Origin: Gemmatimonadota bacterium
Lineage (GTDB): Bacteria > Gemmatimonadota > Gemmatimonadetes > Longimicrobiales > Gaopeijiaceae
NCBI GenBank assembly: GCA_022823225.1
Contig: JAJDXM010000015.1
Location: forward strand, 1 to 64,000
Direction: 5' to 3'
Length of the DNA: 64,000 nt
Position 1 is the first letter of the stretch; every line of letters begins with the position of its first letter. The notes beneath the pieces are model-generated. The model had not been told where the DNA came from. It saw only the letters and a program-made list of their open reading frames with translations, and ran no database searches. This document shows positions 36,701 through 43,322 of the stretch, in pieces. Both the position numbers and the translations under genes were made by a program.

Positions 36701-38125
36701 GTTGCCGTCGGCCCAGGCGCCGACGCCGGGGAAGATCTCGGCCAGGCGCCTTGTGGCCATTGTGGCGCCCGCGTGATCGGAACCGGTGACCACCACGGCG
36801 GACCTGCTCCCGAAGGCATCCTCCACGAGTTCGATGAGCCCATGGCCGGGGGGCAGTTCGCCCGGCGCGATCCTTCCGCTATCGGCGAGCTCGGTGATGA
36901 ACGGATGATCGCTGCCGACCAGGACCATCGTGGGCTCGCGGGCCGCGCTCTCGATTTCGTCCGTGGTCCTGACCAGCGGGAGGGTGAGCCCGGTGGTCTC
37001 CAGACCCAGCCGGGCCGCGAGTTCCGGCACGCCCTCGGCGCCCGCGCCCGGCACGACGATCACGCCGACGGAGTTGGGGATGTCGCCGCCGCCGAGGAAG
37101 CCCCCGCTCCGGTAGAGGTCGGCGAGGTCGGGCGTGCCGCCGCTTCCGCCGGGCCGGCCGCCGGACGGCGCAGAGGGTGACTGCGCGGGAAGCTCGACCT
37201 GCAAGCCGCCGCCGCTGACGGTGACCGTGGCGAGGCTGCGGAAGCGGAGATCGGCGGGGGCGGTTTCGCTGCTGTCGCTGCCGGTGCCGGGGTCGGCGCG
37301 CCCGCGGGCCAGGGCGCCGAGGCGGTCGAGCGCGTCGGCGGTGAGGGAGTCGGCGGTGGCGGCGTCCAGTGGCGGCTCGGCCTCGGGGTCGGGGGCGAAA
37401 CTCAGCTCGGCGAACAGGTGGACTTCGTCGCCAGGGCCGTTGACGGAGACGCGCGGGTACGAAAAGGCGGCCGATCGGGCCATTGTGTCGCCCGCCGCAA
37501 GCCATTCGTTGAGCTGCTCCCCGACATCTGCGACGGTGGGCCCGGAGAGGGACCGGATGTGGGGCAGCGAGCCCGCAAGGAGCCGCGCCGCGCGAAGCAC
37601 GGCATCGTCGTCGCCGCCGAGCACCGCCACCCACCGGTCGCTGGACGGGGTCGTCAGCGTGGCCACGGTGGGGGGAGTGCCGGCCGCTGGCGTGTGGACG
37701 CCGAAGTCCGCGGGCGAGAGCCCCAGGGGTGCGAGGGCACGGTGGCCGATCAGGATGCCGACCTGGCCGGGCCGCACCCCGCGCCGCAGCGGCAGATCGA
37801 GCGCCATGGTCTCGAAGCCCAGCCGGGCCGCGATCTCGGCGGCCGCGACCCGTTCGGCGGTGGTCGGTTCCGGCGCCAGGACCAGCGTCGCGCCGAGACG
37901 GTCGGGCACGCCGTCGCCGTTCTCGTCAAGGAGGAGATGGCCGAAGTCGAACAGGGTGGTGAGGTCGAGGGGGGGTGGGGTGGTTGGGGGGGGCTGGGCG
38001 GTGGTGGGGTGGGGGGTGGCCAGCAGCGCGGCGAGGGTGGCCAGGGTGGCGAGCGTGGCCGAGGTGGCGAGGGCGATTCGCGCCGTGCTTCCGCCGATTG
38101 CGCCCGGGGCGATGTGGGTATTCAT
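33731..38125 (-). CDS. Large secreted M14-family metallocarboxypeptidase-like protein
   Basis: Protein of 1464 residues with a Sec signal (Ala/Thr/Leu-rich, ending near TTAQPPP). About 1050 residues of accessory domains come first: two related segments around residues 55-225 and 300-520 with VGILIGHRAL and VILVGSDHP-like strands, then beta-rich domains. The M14 domain is C-terminal. HANE at 1159-1162 provides the HxxE zinc motif in YSAREHANEV, followed by HPFTNPDGAQ and NPHGYPSHQ, the latter a plausible third ligand. The chain ends in an acidic/Lys tail (RPPEEEEEEDKKEE). Probably degrades extracellular peptides. Start ATG 38125. Confidence 0.85.
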   Translation of the reverse strand: MNTHIAPGAIGGSTARIALATSATLATLATLAALLATPHPTTAQPPPTTPPPLDLTTLFDFGHLLLDENGDGVPDRLGATLVLAPEPTTAERVAAAEIAARLGFETMALDLPLRRGVRPGQVGILIGHRALAPLGLSPADFGVHTPAAGTPPTVATLTTPSSDRWVAVLGGDDDAVLRAARLLAGSLPHIRSLSGPTVADVGEQLNEWLAAGDTMARSAAFSYPRVSVNGPGDEVHLFAELSFAPDPEAEPPLDAATADSLTADALDRLGALARGRADPGTGSDSSETAPADLRFRSLATVTVSGGGLQVELPAQSPSAPSGGRPGGSGGTPDLADLYRSGGFLGGGDIPNSVGVIVVPGAGAEGVPELAARLGLETTGLTLPLVRTTDEIESAAREPTMVLVGSDHPFITELADSGRIAPGELPPGHGLIELVEDAFGSRSAVVVTGSDHAGATMATRRLAEIFPGVGAWADGNPTFSDIEQELWGTLSGYTPGGQAAIGLYKLDRIVAGLAEEDIVSAEILVSAEKAPPGLADVVRQRAAALGTEDITVTIDNRDVSEASPIFDDDFVVPSEIVSFWDAFEGRVLPQVASGAPIHLHARLSEPPDIRQSVADEARRRLIEAGADPDATTVEVLSAFKQGFFWLRESVAPQLADQEIGEIVIEFLRNEPPGDWPQQAMLTPLRWLHEIFPIDEILVMDLGIDLDQVRFEMVEEGPIYRVRATSPGGGTLLEETFDPVWVLRPYVDRFQDYEQVRVTTGWITATSGADTLAHERIVTDPEWFWDRFQASTLPAVYDYVMERHDGNPRSGRGDQPYFGALTVELELSEPDYRLGVDNEIISTMDALHEEIYFGTIEFFQLLGRNARGQGLSYPGRIIPVMRPKGDGGNGRGRITFTGFATDRPAVIVRYERADGTTGEERLDIPKITMGRPSLRRVVIAPATVAADAPATAAPETPPVAAAPARPAGEPSPSILSRLDFRLRVDSETDQRDSLLILAPPDAVDARMISAEQIAATLANLGTLRDAGLYTDALAYDELGEIGVRAYWTHESTDSTRMTAVLPANGVPKPLPVWTDLLPDGWGYAGERIVQWDTPIPPPEGHEMTAKLSHAFDHATMYRVGESYLGRTTWAMDLMSPVATTHWSRVKATTFKPTVIYSAREHANEVSSTSHVLRHAELLLTDPEQMPKLDKVNVVIHPFTNPDGAQLAYDLYRITPDYILHAGYLGSLGVNVTSGFGSFPVYPESGVRRELWERWLPDIFLNPHGYPSHQVVQLFSEYSGLVRSGRVTERNWGLNKGWFMPGFGYIDDPAFPRHKDAAFKIRDYITRGINSNRDVFEMNQRAYDRYRRYGADFDTEVFRLPMTDSVLIEMPLKGSSGGGGYNPRITIWSGITEAPDETAYGPWMELVAKAGLSWDQALLDYLYDGNHEVSRSGSAFRGGATLRMSRTRPPEEEEEEDKKEEAGGSGG

Positions 38126-38289
38126 GGGGTGGCTTGTCTCCTGGGGCGAAATGTGCAGCGGTGCATGGGGTGGGTGAACTAAAGGACGTGTCTACCGGCC
38201 CGCGCCGCAATTGCAAGTACAGAGGTTACACGGGAGCGCAGAACGTCCATGAACGCCTGCATTGCCACGCGGCTCGGGGAGATCGTCAG
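38126..38289. other. Intergenic region upstream of the M14 gene
   Basis: 164 bases likely holding the M14 promoter. An AGGAG precedes ATG 38125 by 12 bases. A TTGCAA followed 16 bases later by TAGACA is only a weak promoter match. No gene seen. Confidence 0.4.
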
Positions 38290-40560
38290 TTAGCGCCCCG
38301 GCCTGTATCGCCGGACCGTGGCCCCTTCGATCTCCTCGGGCGTCCAGGCGATCCGCTTCATTTCGCCGCGCGCGAACATTGCGGCCTGGTCGGAGTGGTG
38401 CCGCGAGTCGGTGCGGGCGGTCTGCCCATAGGAGAGGACGGTGTAGGCCGTCGGGGGGTCGCTGAATTCGACGATCAGCACCCAGGCGTCGCCGCGGTTG
38501 GCTGCCAGGCGCGGATGGCGGTTGCCGGCAGTCAGTCCATCGCCTGCTTCCGCGCCCTCGTCCGCAGGCCCGAAGGACAGCACCCGGAAGCAGCCCAGGG
38601 TGGGCGGGCAGCCGGACACCGGCAGGTCCACTGCACCGCGGATCACGCGATGGATGTCTCCCCAGGGAAGATCGAGCGGAATCCCCCGCTTCCGGAGCGA
38701 GTCGGCGGCGGTCGCCAGGGCTTCAACAGCTGCTGCCGGGTCACGAAGGCCGAAGGGCGTCGCAGCCGGTCGCGTCGGGTCCCATGGCTGCCGCCAGCGG
38801 AGCGAGTCGGGCGCGCCGGAGAAGTACTCCCCGGCCCACCGCTGGAAGAGAAGGGCGCCGCGACTGTCGGCCGATGCGGTTCGGTCCCACGCGGCGAGCA
38901 CGTCGATGGCTTCGCTCAGCCCGGGGCCGCCAGCGACCGCCGGACCCCGCCCGACCCCCCGGTCGAGTGCCTCCCGCCCCGCCGCCAGCAGGTCGTCCAT
39001 TACCCGCTCTGCCATGAGCATGCGCGGCGTGTGCTTGAGCACGATCACGTCTTGCACCGTGAGGGGTTCGGGCCCAGCTGGGCCTTCCGTGCCCGCCGCC
39101 AGCTCCAGTGACAGCTGGCTCCTGAGCCTCAGCCGCGGCTCGGGCAGGTTGGGCGGGACCGTGTCGCGGTCGAGCGGGACGTTGAGGTTGGTGTAGTCGG
39201 GGGTGTCGTTCGCCTGCTGGACGTAGCCGCCGGGCGGGTTGAGGTAGATGGGCAGGTCCTCCCAGGGGACGAGGTCGGACCAGATGTCGCCGGCCGATTC
39301 CGCAAAGGCGGCCGTGTCGCCGGTGACCGGGTGGGGGAGCAGGGGAAGCCGGGCGTTGTAGTAGTGCGCGATGTTCCCGTCGGCGTCGGCGTAGGTGAAG
39401 TTGGAAGTGGGGTGGGCGCGCATCCGCATGACTTCGAGCCACTCGTCAAGGTCGCTTGCCATCATCATTCGCAGGAACTGCTCGCCTCGCCGGAATTCGC
39501 CGTCCCTGGGGTCCTTGAGGATGTGGACGTCGTCCTCGGTTCGGTGAATGACGGGACCGTGCGGGGTGTGCCAGGATGTGCGGGTCTCGGTGGCGGTGTC
39601 GCCGTTTTCGGTGAGGTAGTCGACGGTCGCGTCGCGCCGCTCCAGGGGGAGGGGGTTGCCGTCGAGGACGGCGTGGTCGTCGAGTTCCGGGTGGGCTCGG
39701 AGGCGGTAGATCTGGGACAGCACCGGGTAGTTGTTGGTGGTAGCCCAGCCCAGCCGGCGGTTGAAGCCGCCGATGATTCCGAAGGCGGTCCCGATCCGGA
39801 AGTCGCCGTAGAAGTCGATGACGCCCGGCACGCGGACGTGCGCCTCGTAGTAGGTCAGGCCGGAGGGTCGGTCCAGGAGGTCGTGGTCTCCGTCCCAACG
39901 GAGGTGTGGGTTGCGGAGCAGGATGGTGTGGCCGGACTCGGTGCGGGAGCCGTCGAAGGCCCAGGCGTTGGAGCCGTCGAGGAGGAAGGTGGCGGTGGTG
40001 GTGGCGATCTCCCTGAGAGCGGCCGCACCGGTGGCCACGGCCAGGTTGCGGCGGAAACGGGCGGCGTCGCCGCGGCTCCAGGTCTGGACATCGCGGGCCA
40101 GGGCGTCCGGGCCGGTGAAGTCGGGCGCGACCCAGGGGGGGAATTCGTGCGAATGCAGCCGGACGTAGTGGTTGACGCCCTCCGCGAAGCCTCTGTAGAC
40201 GGCCTGGGCGCGGGGGTCGAGCCGGTCGAAGGTGGCGACGGCGCGAGCGTGCGACTCGCGGGAGACGAAGTCGCCGTCCAGCTCGGCTTCACCGAGGTGG
40301 CTGGCGAGGGTGCCGCGGCTGGCGACCATGGCGACAGCGATGGAGGCGCTGTAGTCCTCGGACTGGACGTAGCCGAGTCCGAATCCCATCGCCTCGAGGT
40401 CCTCGGCGAGGATGTGCGGGATGCCGTATTCGGTGCGGACGATCTCCACGCGGCGGGCGACTTCGTGGATCGGGGGCCGGCACGCGAACAGGGCGGGCGC
40501 CACCAGGGCGCAGACCAATCCGCGCGGGAGACGTGCGCGGGTGCGGCGGAAAGCCCTCAT
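38290..40560 (-). CDS. Penicillin acylase-family Ntn hydrolase (lipoprotein)
   Basis: Protein of 756 residues. N-terminal signal with lipobox ALFAC (Cys 27), a spacer, then the alpha-chain part (VEIVRTEYGIPHILAEDLEAMGFGLGYVQ). The self-processing site DGSNAW places the catalytic serine near residue 197, which becomes the N-terminus of the beta chain. Downstream NNYPVLSQIYRL and TSNFTYADADGNIAHYYN are typical. Relatives cleave beta-lactams, N-acyl-homoserine lactones or other N-acyl amides; substrate unknown. Overlaps the upstream HEAT-cyclophilin stop by four bases (ATGA), so the two are co-translated. Confidence 0.9.
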   Translation of the reverse strand: MRAFRRTRARLPRGLVCALVAPALFACRPPIHEVARRVEIVRTEYGIPHILAEDLEAMGFGLGYVQSEDYSASIAVAMVASRGTLASHLGEAELDGDFVSRESHARAVATFDRLDPRAQAVYRGFAEGVNHYVRLHSHEFPPWVAPDFTGPDALARDVQTWSRGDAARFRRNLAVATGAAALREIATTTATFLLDGSNAWAFDGSRTESGHTILLRNPHLRWDGDHDLLDRPSGLTYYEAHVRVPGVIDFYGDFRIGTAFGIIGGFNRRLGWATTNNYPVLSQIYRLRAHPELDDHAVLDGNPLPLERRDATVDYLTENGDTATETRTSWHTPHGPVIHRTEDDVHILKDPRDGEFRRGEQFLRMMMASDLDEWLEVMRMRAHPTSNFTYADADGNIAHYYNARLPLLPHPVTGDTAAFAESAGDIWSDLVPWEDLPIYLNPPGGYVQQANDTPDYTNLNVPLDRDTVPPNLPEPRLRLRSQLSLELAAGTEGPAGPEPLTVQDVIVLKHTPRMLMAERVMDDLLAAGREALDRGVGRGPAVAGGPGLSEAIDVLAAWDRTASADSRGALLFQRWAGEYFSGAPDSLRWRQPWDPTRPAATPFGLRDPAAAVEALATAADSLRKRGIPLDLPWGDIHRVIRGAVDLPVSGCPPTLGCFRVLSFGPADEGAEAGDGLTAGNRHPRLAANRGDAWVLIVEFSDPPTAYTVLSYGQTARTDSRHHSDQAAMFARGEMKRIAWTPEEIEGATVRRYRPGR

Positions 40561-42719
40561 CGGCGTACGACCGTGGCCCTCTCGATCACGCCTCCCTCCT
40601 GGATGGCGTCGACCACCTCCATCCCCTCCACGACGACCCCGAAAATGGTGTAGTTGAAGTCGAGGCGGAGATTGTCGGCCAGGTTGACGAAGATCTGTCC
40701 GTCGCCGGTGTCGCGGCCGCGCGTGGAAAGGCCGACGGTGCCGCGCCAGTGGGGATGGTCGCTGATCTCGTCGCGGGTGTAGGGACCGTCGCCCGAGTAC
40801 TCGTTGGCGTTCGGGCTTCCGCCCTGGATCACGAAGTTGGGCTCGACCCGCTGGAAGGCGAGGCCGTCGAAGTAGCCTTCTTCGGCGAGGCGGGCGAACC
40901 GGTCGGCGTTGGTGGCGGCGAGGTCCGGACGGAGCGCGATCATGATGTCGCCGAGGCCGGCCATGGTCAGGACGACGGCGGACCGCTCCAGTTCGGCGAG
41001 ACGCGCGGCGGTGGGAGGTGGCGTGCGGGGGAGCGGTTCGGGGGCGGCTTCATACCCGGCGCCGTCGGGGCCCTGGTCTCCCGCGCGACCGATCTCGGCC
41101 CCGTCGCCGCCGGCGTTCAGAAGCGTGGCCGCGCGCTCGGCCACGACCGGGTCGAAGTCGGTGAGATACGGTTCAAGATCCTCGCCGGAAAAACCGCCCA
41201 GGGCGCTGATCGCGTCCAGGATCGCGACCCTGACGTCCCGTTCGGTCTCCCGCTCCCTGGCCGTGAAGCGCGCCAGGGCCGCGAGCAGCGCGGGGGCGGG
41301 CGTCTCCTCGTGAGGCAGCCGTGCGAGCTGTCGCACCGCCGTCATGACGAGCTGCGGGTCGTCCTGGCCAAGTTGCGCGAGCAGGATGTCCGCGACCCCC
41401 TCCCCCCCCACCGCTGCCAGCCCCTGCAGCGCGGCCACGCGCACGTTGGGATCGGGGTCCTCGGCGAGCTCGGCCAGCACGTCGCCGAGCCCCGCCTGTC
41501 CCGCGGCCCGCGCTGCCCACGCCCTCGCGAACGGGTTCGTGTGCCGCGCGAACCGGCCCACATCGTCCGCCACCTCGTCCGGGACGAGCCCGGCGAGCGC
41601 GTGGAGGGCCCGGGCCGGCGCCCACCACCCGGTCGCGAGGCCGTCGGCCTCCGGGCGGGCACTTCCGGCGCCATCGCCCGCCGCGCCACCTTCGCCTCCG
41701 CCCCCCGGCTCCGCCACCCGGCCCCGCAGCGCCGCCACCTGCGCTTCGATGTCGCTGCAGGGCCGCCCCAGCAGCCCGATCGAGATTGCGGCCACGCGCG
41801 GGTCGGGATCGGCCACCCCGGCGATGATCGCGTCGCAGCCGGCGCTGGGACGCAGCCATCGGTGATGCGCGCGCACCGCCTCGAGGCGTACCCTCGGGTC
41901 GGGGTCCTCCAGCGCCGCGGGAATGATCTCGGCGATCGCCGTGCCGTCGCGGTTCGCGCCCAGGACCACCTGGCGCCGCACGCCCCAATCGGGGTCCCGC
42001 AGCAGCTGCCGCGCGAGCCCCGCGCCGAGCTGGCCGGTGTGCGTGAGGGCCGCCGTGGCGGTGCGGCGGATGCGCGGCGCGGTCCGCGCACCGGGCGGCC
42101 CGGGTGGCGTGGGGAGTGCGGCAAGCGCGGCCGCCGCGGAGACGAGGGCCCCCGAAAGGGTGTCGCCCGACTGCCCTCCACGGGCGAACGACTCGATTCC
42201 GCGCGACAGACCCGACCGCGCGGTGAGGTCGGGGTCGCCGTCCAGCGCGAGCAGGCGCATCGCGACCGCGGTGAGCGCCGCGTCAACTGCGGCCCTGTGC
42301 GCCGGGTCGGTCAGCTGAAGCCGGCCCAGGCTGGTGGCGAGCGCGCCCAGCGCGGCCGGATCCGATTCGGCGGGCACCCGGCTGGCAAGCGCCGTAATCG
42401 CCGGCCCGGGGTCGGCACCGAAGACGGATTGCGCCAGCGCGGCCGCCGCGGCCGCGCGCACGGCCGGATCGGAGTCACCGAGCAGCGGTTCGATCTCATC
42501 TGACCTGCCCGGATCCTCGAGCCGTCCGAGGGCCCGCACAGCGACGGCGCGCACCCGGGGATCGGCGCTGGCCAGGTGTTCGAGCACGCGTGTCGTTCCC
42601 ATCCCGCCCCGCGCGTCCTCTTCGGCCACGATCTCGGCGTAGGCAGCGTGGAAGTCCGTGGGCGACGGTCCGCACGCGGCGGTCGCAAGGACCGCGATCC
42701 GCGCCGTCCACCCCCTCAC
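40557..42719 (-). CDS. HEAT-repeat/cyclophilin-type peptidyl-prolyl isomerase fusion lipoprotein
   Basis: Protein of 720 residues. GTG 42719 overlaps the previous stop by four bases and gives a compact lipoprotein signal (lipobox LATAAC). Residues about 40-540 are HEAT repeats (DPRVRAVAVRALGRLEDP, DPNVRVAALQGLAAVG). The final 170 residues form a cyclophilin domain (GYFDGLAFQRVEPNFVIQGG, GTVGLSTRGRDTGDGQIFVN, YTIFGVVVEGMEVVDAIQ). The combination suggests a periplasmic or outer-membrane folding factor with a protein-binding scaffold. Longer ATG starts at 42734 and 42749 overlap the upstream gene more and add nothing. Coupled to the penicillin acylase gene. Confidence 0.87.
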   Translation of the reverse strand: MRGWTARIAVLATAACGPSPTDFHAAYAEIVAEEDARGGMGTTRVLEHLASADPRVRAVAVRALGRLEDPGRSDEIEPLLGDSDPAVRAAAAAALAQSVFGADPGPAITALASRVPAESDPAALGALATSLGRLQLTDPAHRAAVDAALTAVAMRLLALDGDPDLTARSGLSRGIESFARGGQSGDTLSGALVSAAAALAALPTPPGPPGARTAPRIRRTATAALTHTGQLGAGLARQLLRDPDWGVRRQVVLGANRDGTAIAEIIPAALEDPDPRVRLEAVRAHHRWLRPSAGCDAIIAGVADPDPRVAAISIGLLGRPCSDIEAQVAALRGRVAEPGGGGEGGAAGDGAGSARPEADGLATGWWAPARALHALAGLVPDEVADDVGRFARHTNPFARAWAARAAGQAGLGDVLAELAEDPDPNVRVAALQGLAAVGGEGVADILLAQLGQDDPQLVMTAVRQLARLPHEETPAPALLAALARFTARERETERDVRVAILDAISALGGFSGEDLEPYLTDFDPVVAERAATLLNAGGDGAEIGRAGDQGPDGAGYEAAPEPLPRTPPPTAARLAELERSAVVLTMAGLGDIMIALRPDLAATNADRFARLAEEGYFDGLAFQRVEPNFVIQGGSPNANEYSGDGPYTRDEISDHPHWRGTVGLSTRGRDTGDGQIFVNLADNLRLDFNYTIFGVVVEGMEVVDAIQEGGVIERATVVRR

Positions 42720-43030
42720 GGGTGCGGGTCCCATCCGAAACGCTCCCACGATGCCTCCCCCATTTCATCGAACTCCACCCCCTCGTGTTCGAGCAGTGCC
42801 CGTTGCCGCTGGGCGAGTCCGGTCACGCGGGAGGTGGAGATCGCGCCCCGGCGGTTGACGACCCGCCACCAGGGCACGTCGGTGTCCGGCGGAAGGTGGC
42901 TCAGTGCATAGCCGACGCCCCGGGCGGCCCGCGGCTGGCCCGCCAGAGCCGCCACGCTGCCGTAGTTCACGATTCGGCCCCTCGGGATCCGTCGCACACA
43001 GTCGCATACTCGTCTGGAAAACGGCGTCAT
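42716..43030 (-). CDS. atl: Alkyltransferase-like (ATL) DNA repair protein
   Basis: Protein of 104 residues covering only the DNA-binding domain of O6-alkylguanine alkyltransferases (RRIPRGRIVNYGSVAALAG, RGVGYALSHLP). At the active site the usual PCHR is replaced by PWWR, so the methyl-accepting cysteine is absent and replaced by Trp. ATL proteins bind alkylated guanine without transferring the group and pass the lesion to nucleotide excision repair. ATG 43030 fits the family start; the longer in-frame extension is unrelated. GTGA-coupled to the HEAT-cyclophilin gene, an unexpected partner. Confidence 0.87.
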   Translation of the reverse strand: MTPFSRRVCDCVRRIPRGRIVNYGSVAALAGQPRAARGVGYALSHLPPDTDVPWWRVVNRRGAISTSRVTGLAQRQRALLEHEGVEFDEMGEASWERFGWDPHP

Positions 43031-43055
43031 GGCGTGAAAACCTATTTGCGCACGT

Positions 43056-43086
43056 GCTCCCGCGCCAAGCAGACTACTTTGGGAGC
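43056..43086. promoter_or_regulatory. Inverted repeat between the ATL gene and the small lipoprotein
   Basis: GCTCCC (43056-43061) and GGGAGC (43081-43086) flank a 19-base spacer in the 77-base divergent region. It is modest evidence for an operator or hairpin and could be chance in GC-rich DNA. Confidence 0.3.
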
Positions 43087-43107
43087 GGGTACAACGGAGA
43101 GGAACCA

Positions 43108-43230
43108 ATGAGAAAAACGGGCATGGTCTTGCTGGTGGGCCTGCTGGCATGCACCGACCTGACCGCCCCGGAGGCGTCCCCGGTCCGTCGGCCCGCGAGC
43201 GTTTCGGCTGAGCCGGGGAGTCCATCATGA
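43108..43230 (+). CDS. 40-residue lipoprotein
   Basis: Small gene behind GAGAGGAACCA. MRKTGMVLLVGLLAC is a textbook lipoprotein signal with lipobox LLAC, followed by only 25 residues (TDLTAPEASPVRRPASVSAE). Good Shine-Dalgarno, basic N-terminus and lipobox argue that it is translated. The stop overlaps the ATG of a further 31-codon reading frame. No function known; it could be a small lipoprotein or an export-coupled leader for the downstream propeller genes. Confidence 0.6.
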   Translation: MRKTGMVLLVGLLACTDLTAPEASPVRRPASVSAEPGSPS

Positions 43231-43322
43231 ATCGACCCTCGGGCCGCAAGGCATGGGGACCCGCAGGACCCGGCCGGAGGTATCAAATCATATTGTCAGG
43301 AACCAGCCAGGAGCCCCAATGA
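43227..43322 (+). CDS. Possible 31-codon coupled reading frame
   Basis: ATG 43227 overlaps the stop of the 40-residue lipoprotein, and TGA 43320-43322 overlaps ATG 43319 of the next gene, both as ATGA. The product (MNRPSGRKAW then basic residues) has no recognised domain. The double four-base overlap might serve translational coupling, but it could be chance, since no Shine-Dalgarno is clear for it. Confidence 0.3.
   Translation: MNRPSGRKAWGPAGPGRRYQIILSGTSQEPQ

Noticed and set aside
39331-42503. Long plus-strand frames opposite the penicillin acylase and HEAT-cyclophilin genes
   Set aside because: Val/Gly/Arg-rich shadows without any motif; the minus strand carries known domains.
42716-43030. 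Active O6-methylguanine methyltransferase
   Set aside because: The acceptor cysteine is replaced by Trp (PWWR), so methyl transfer is not expected.
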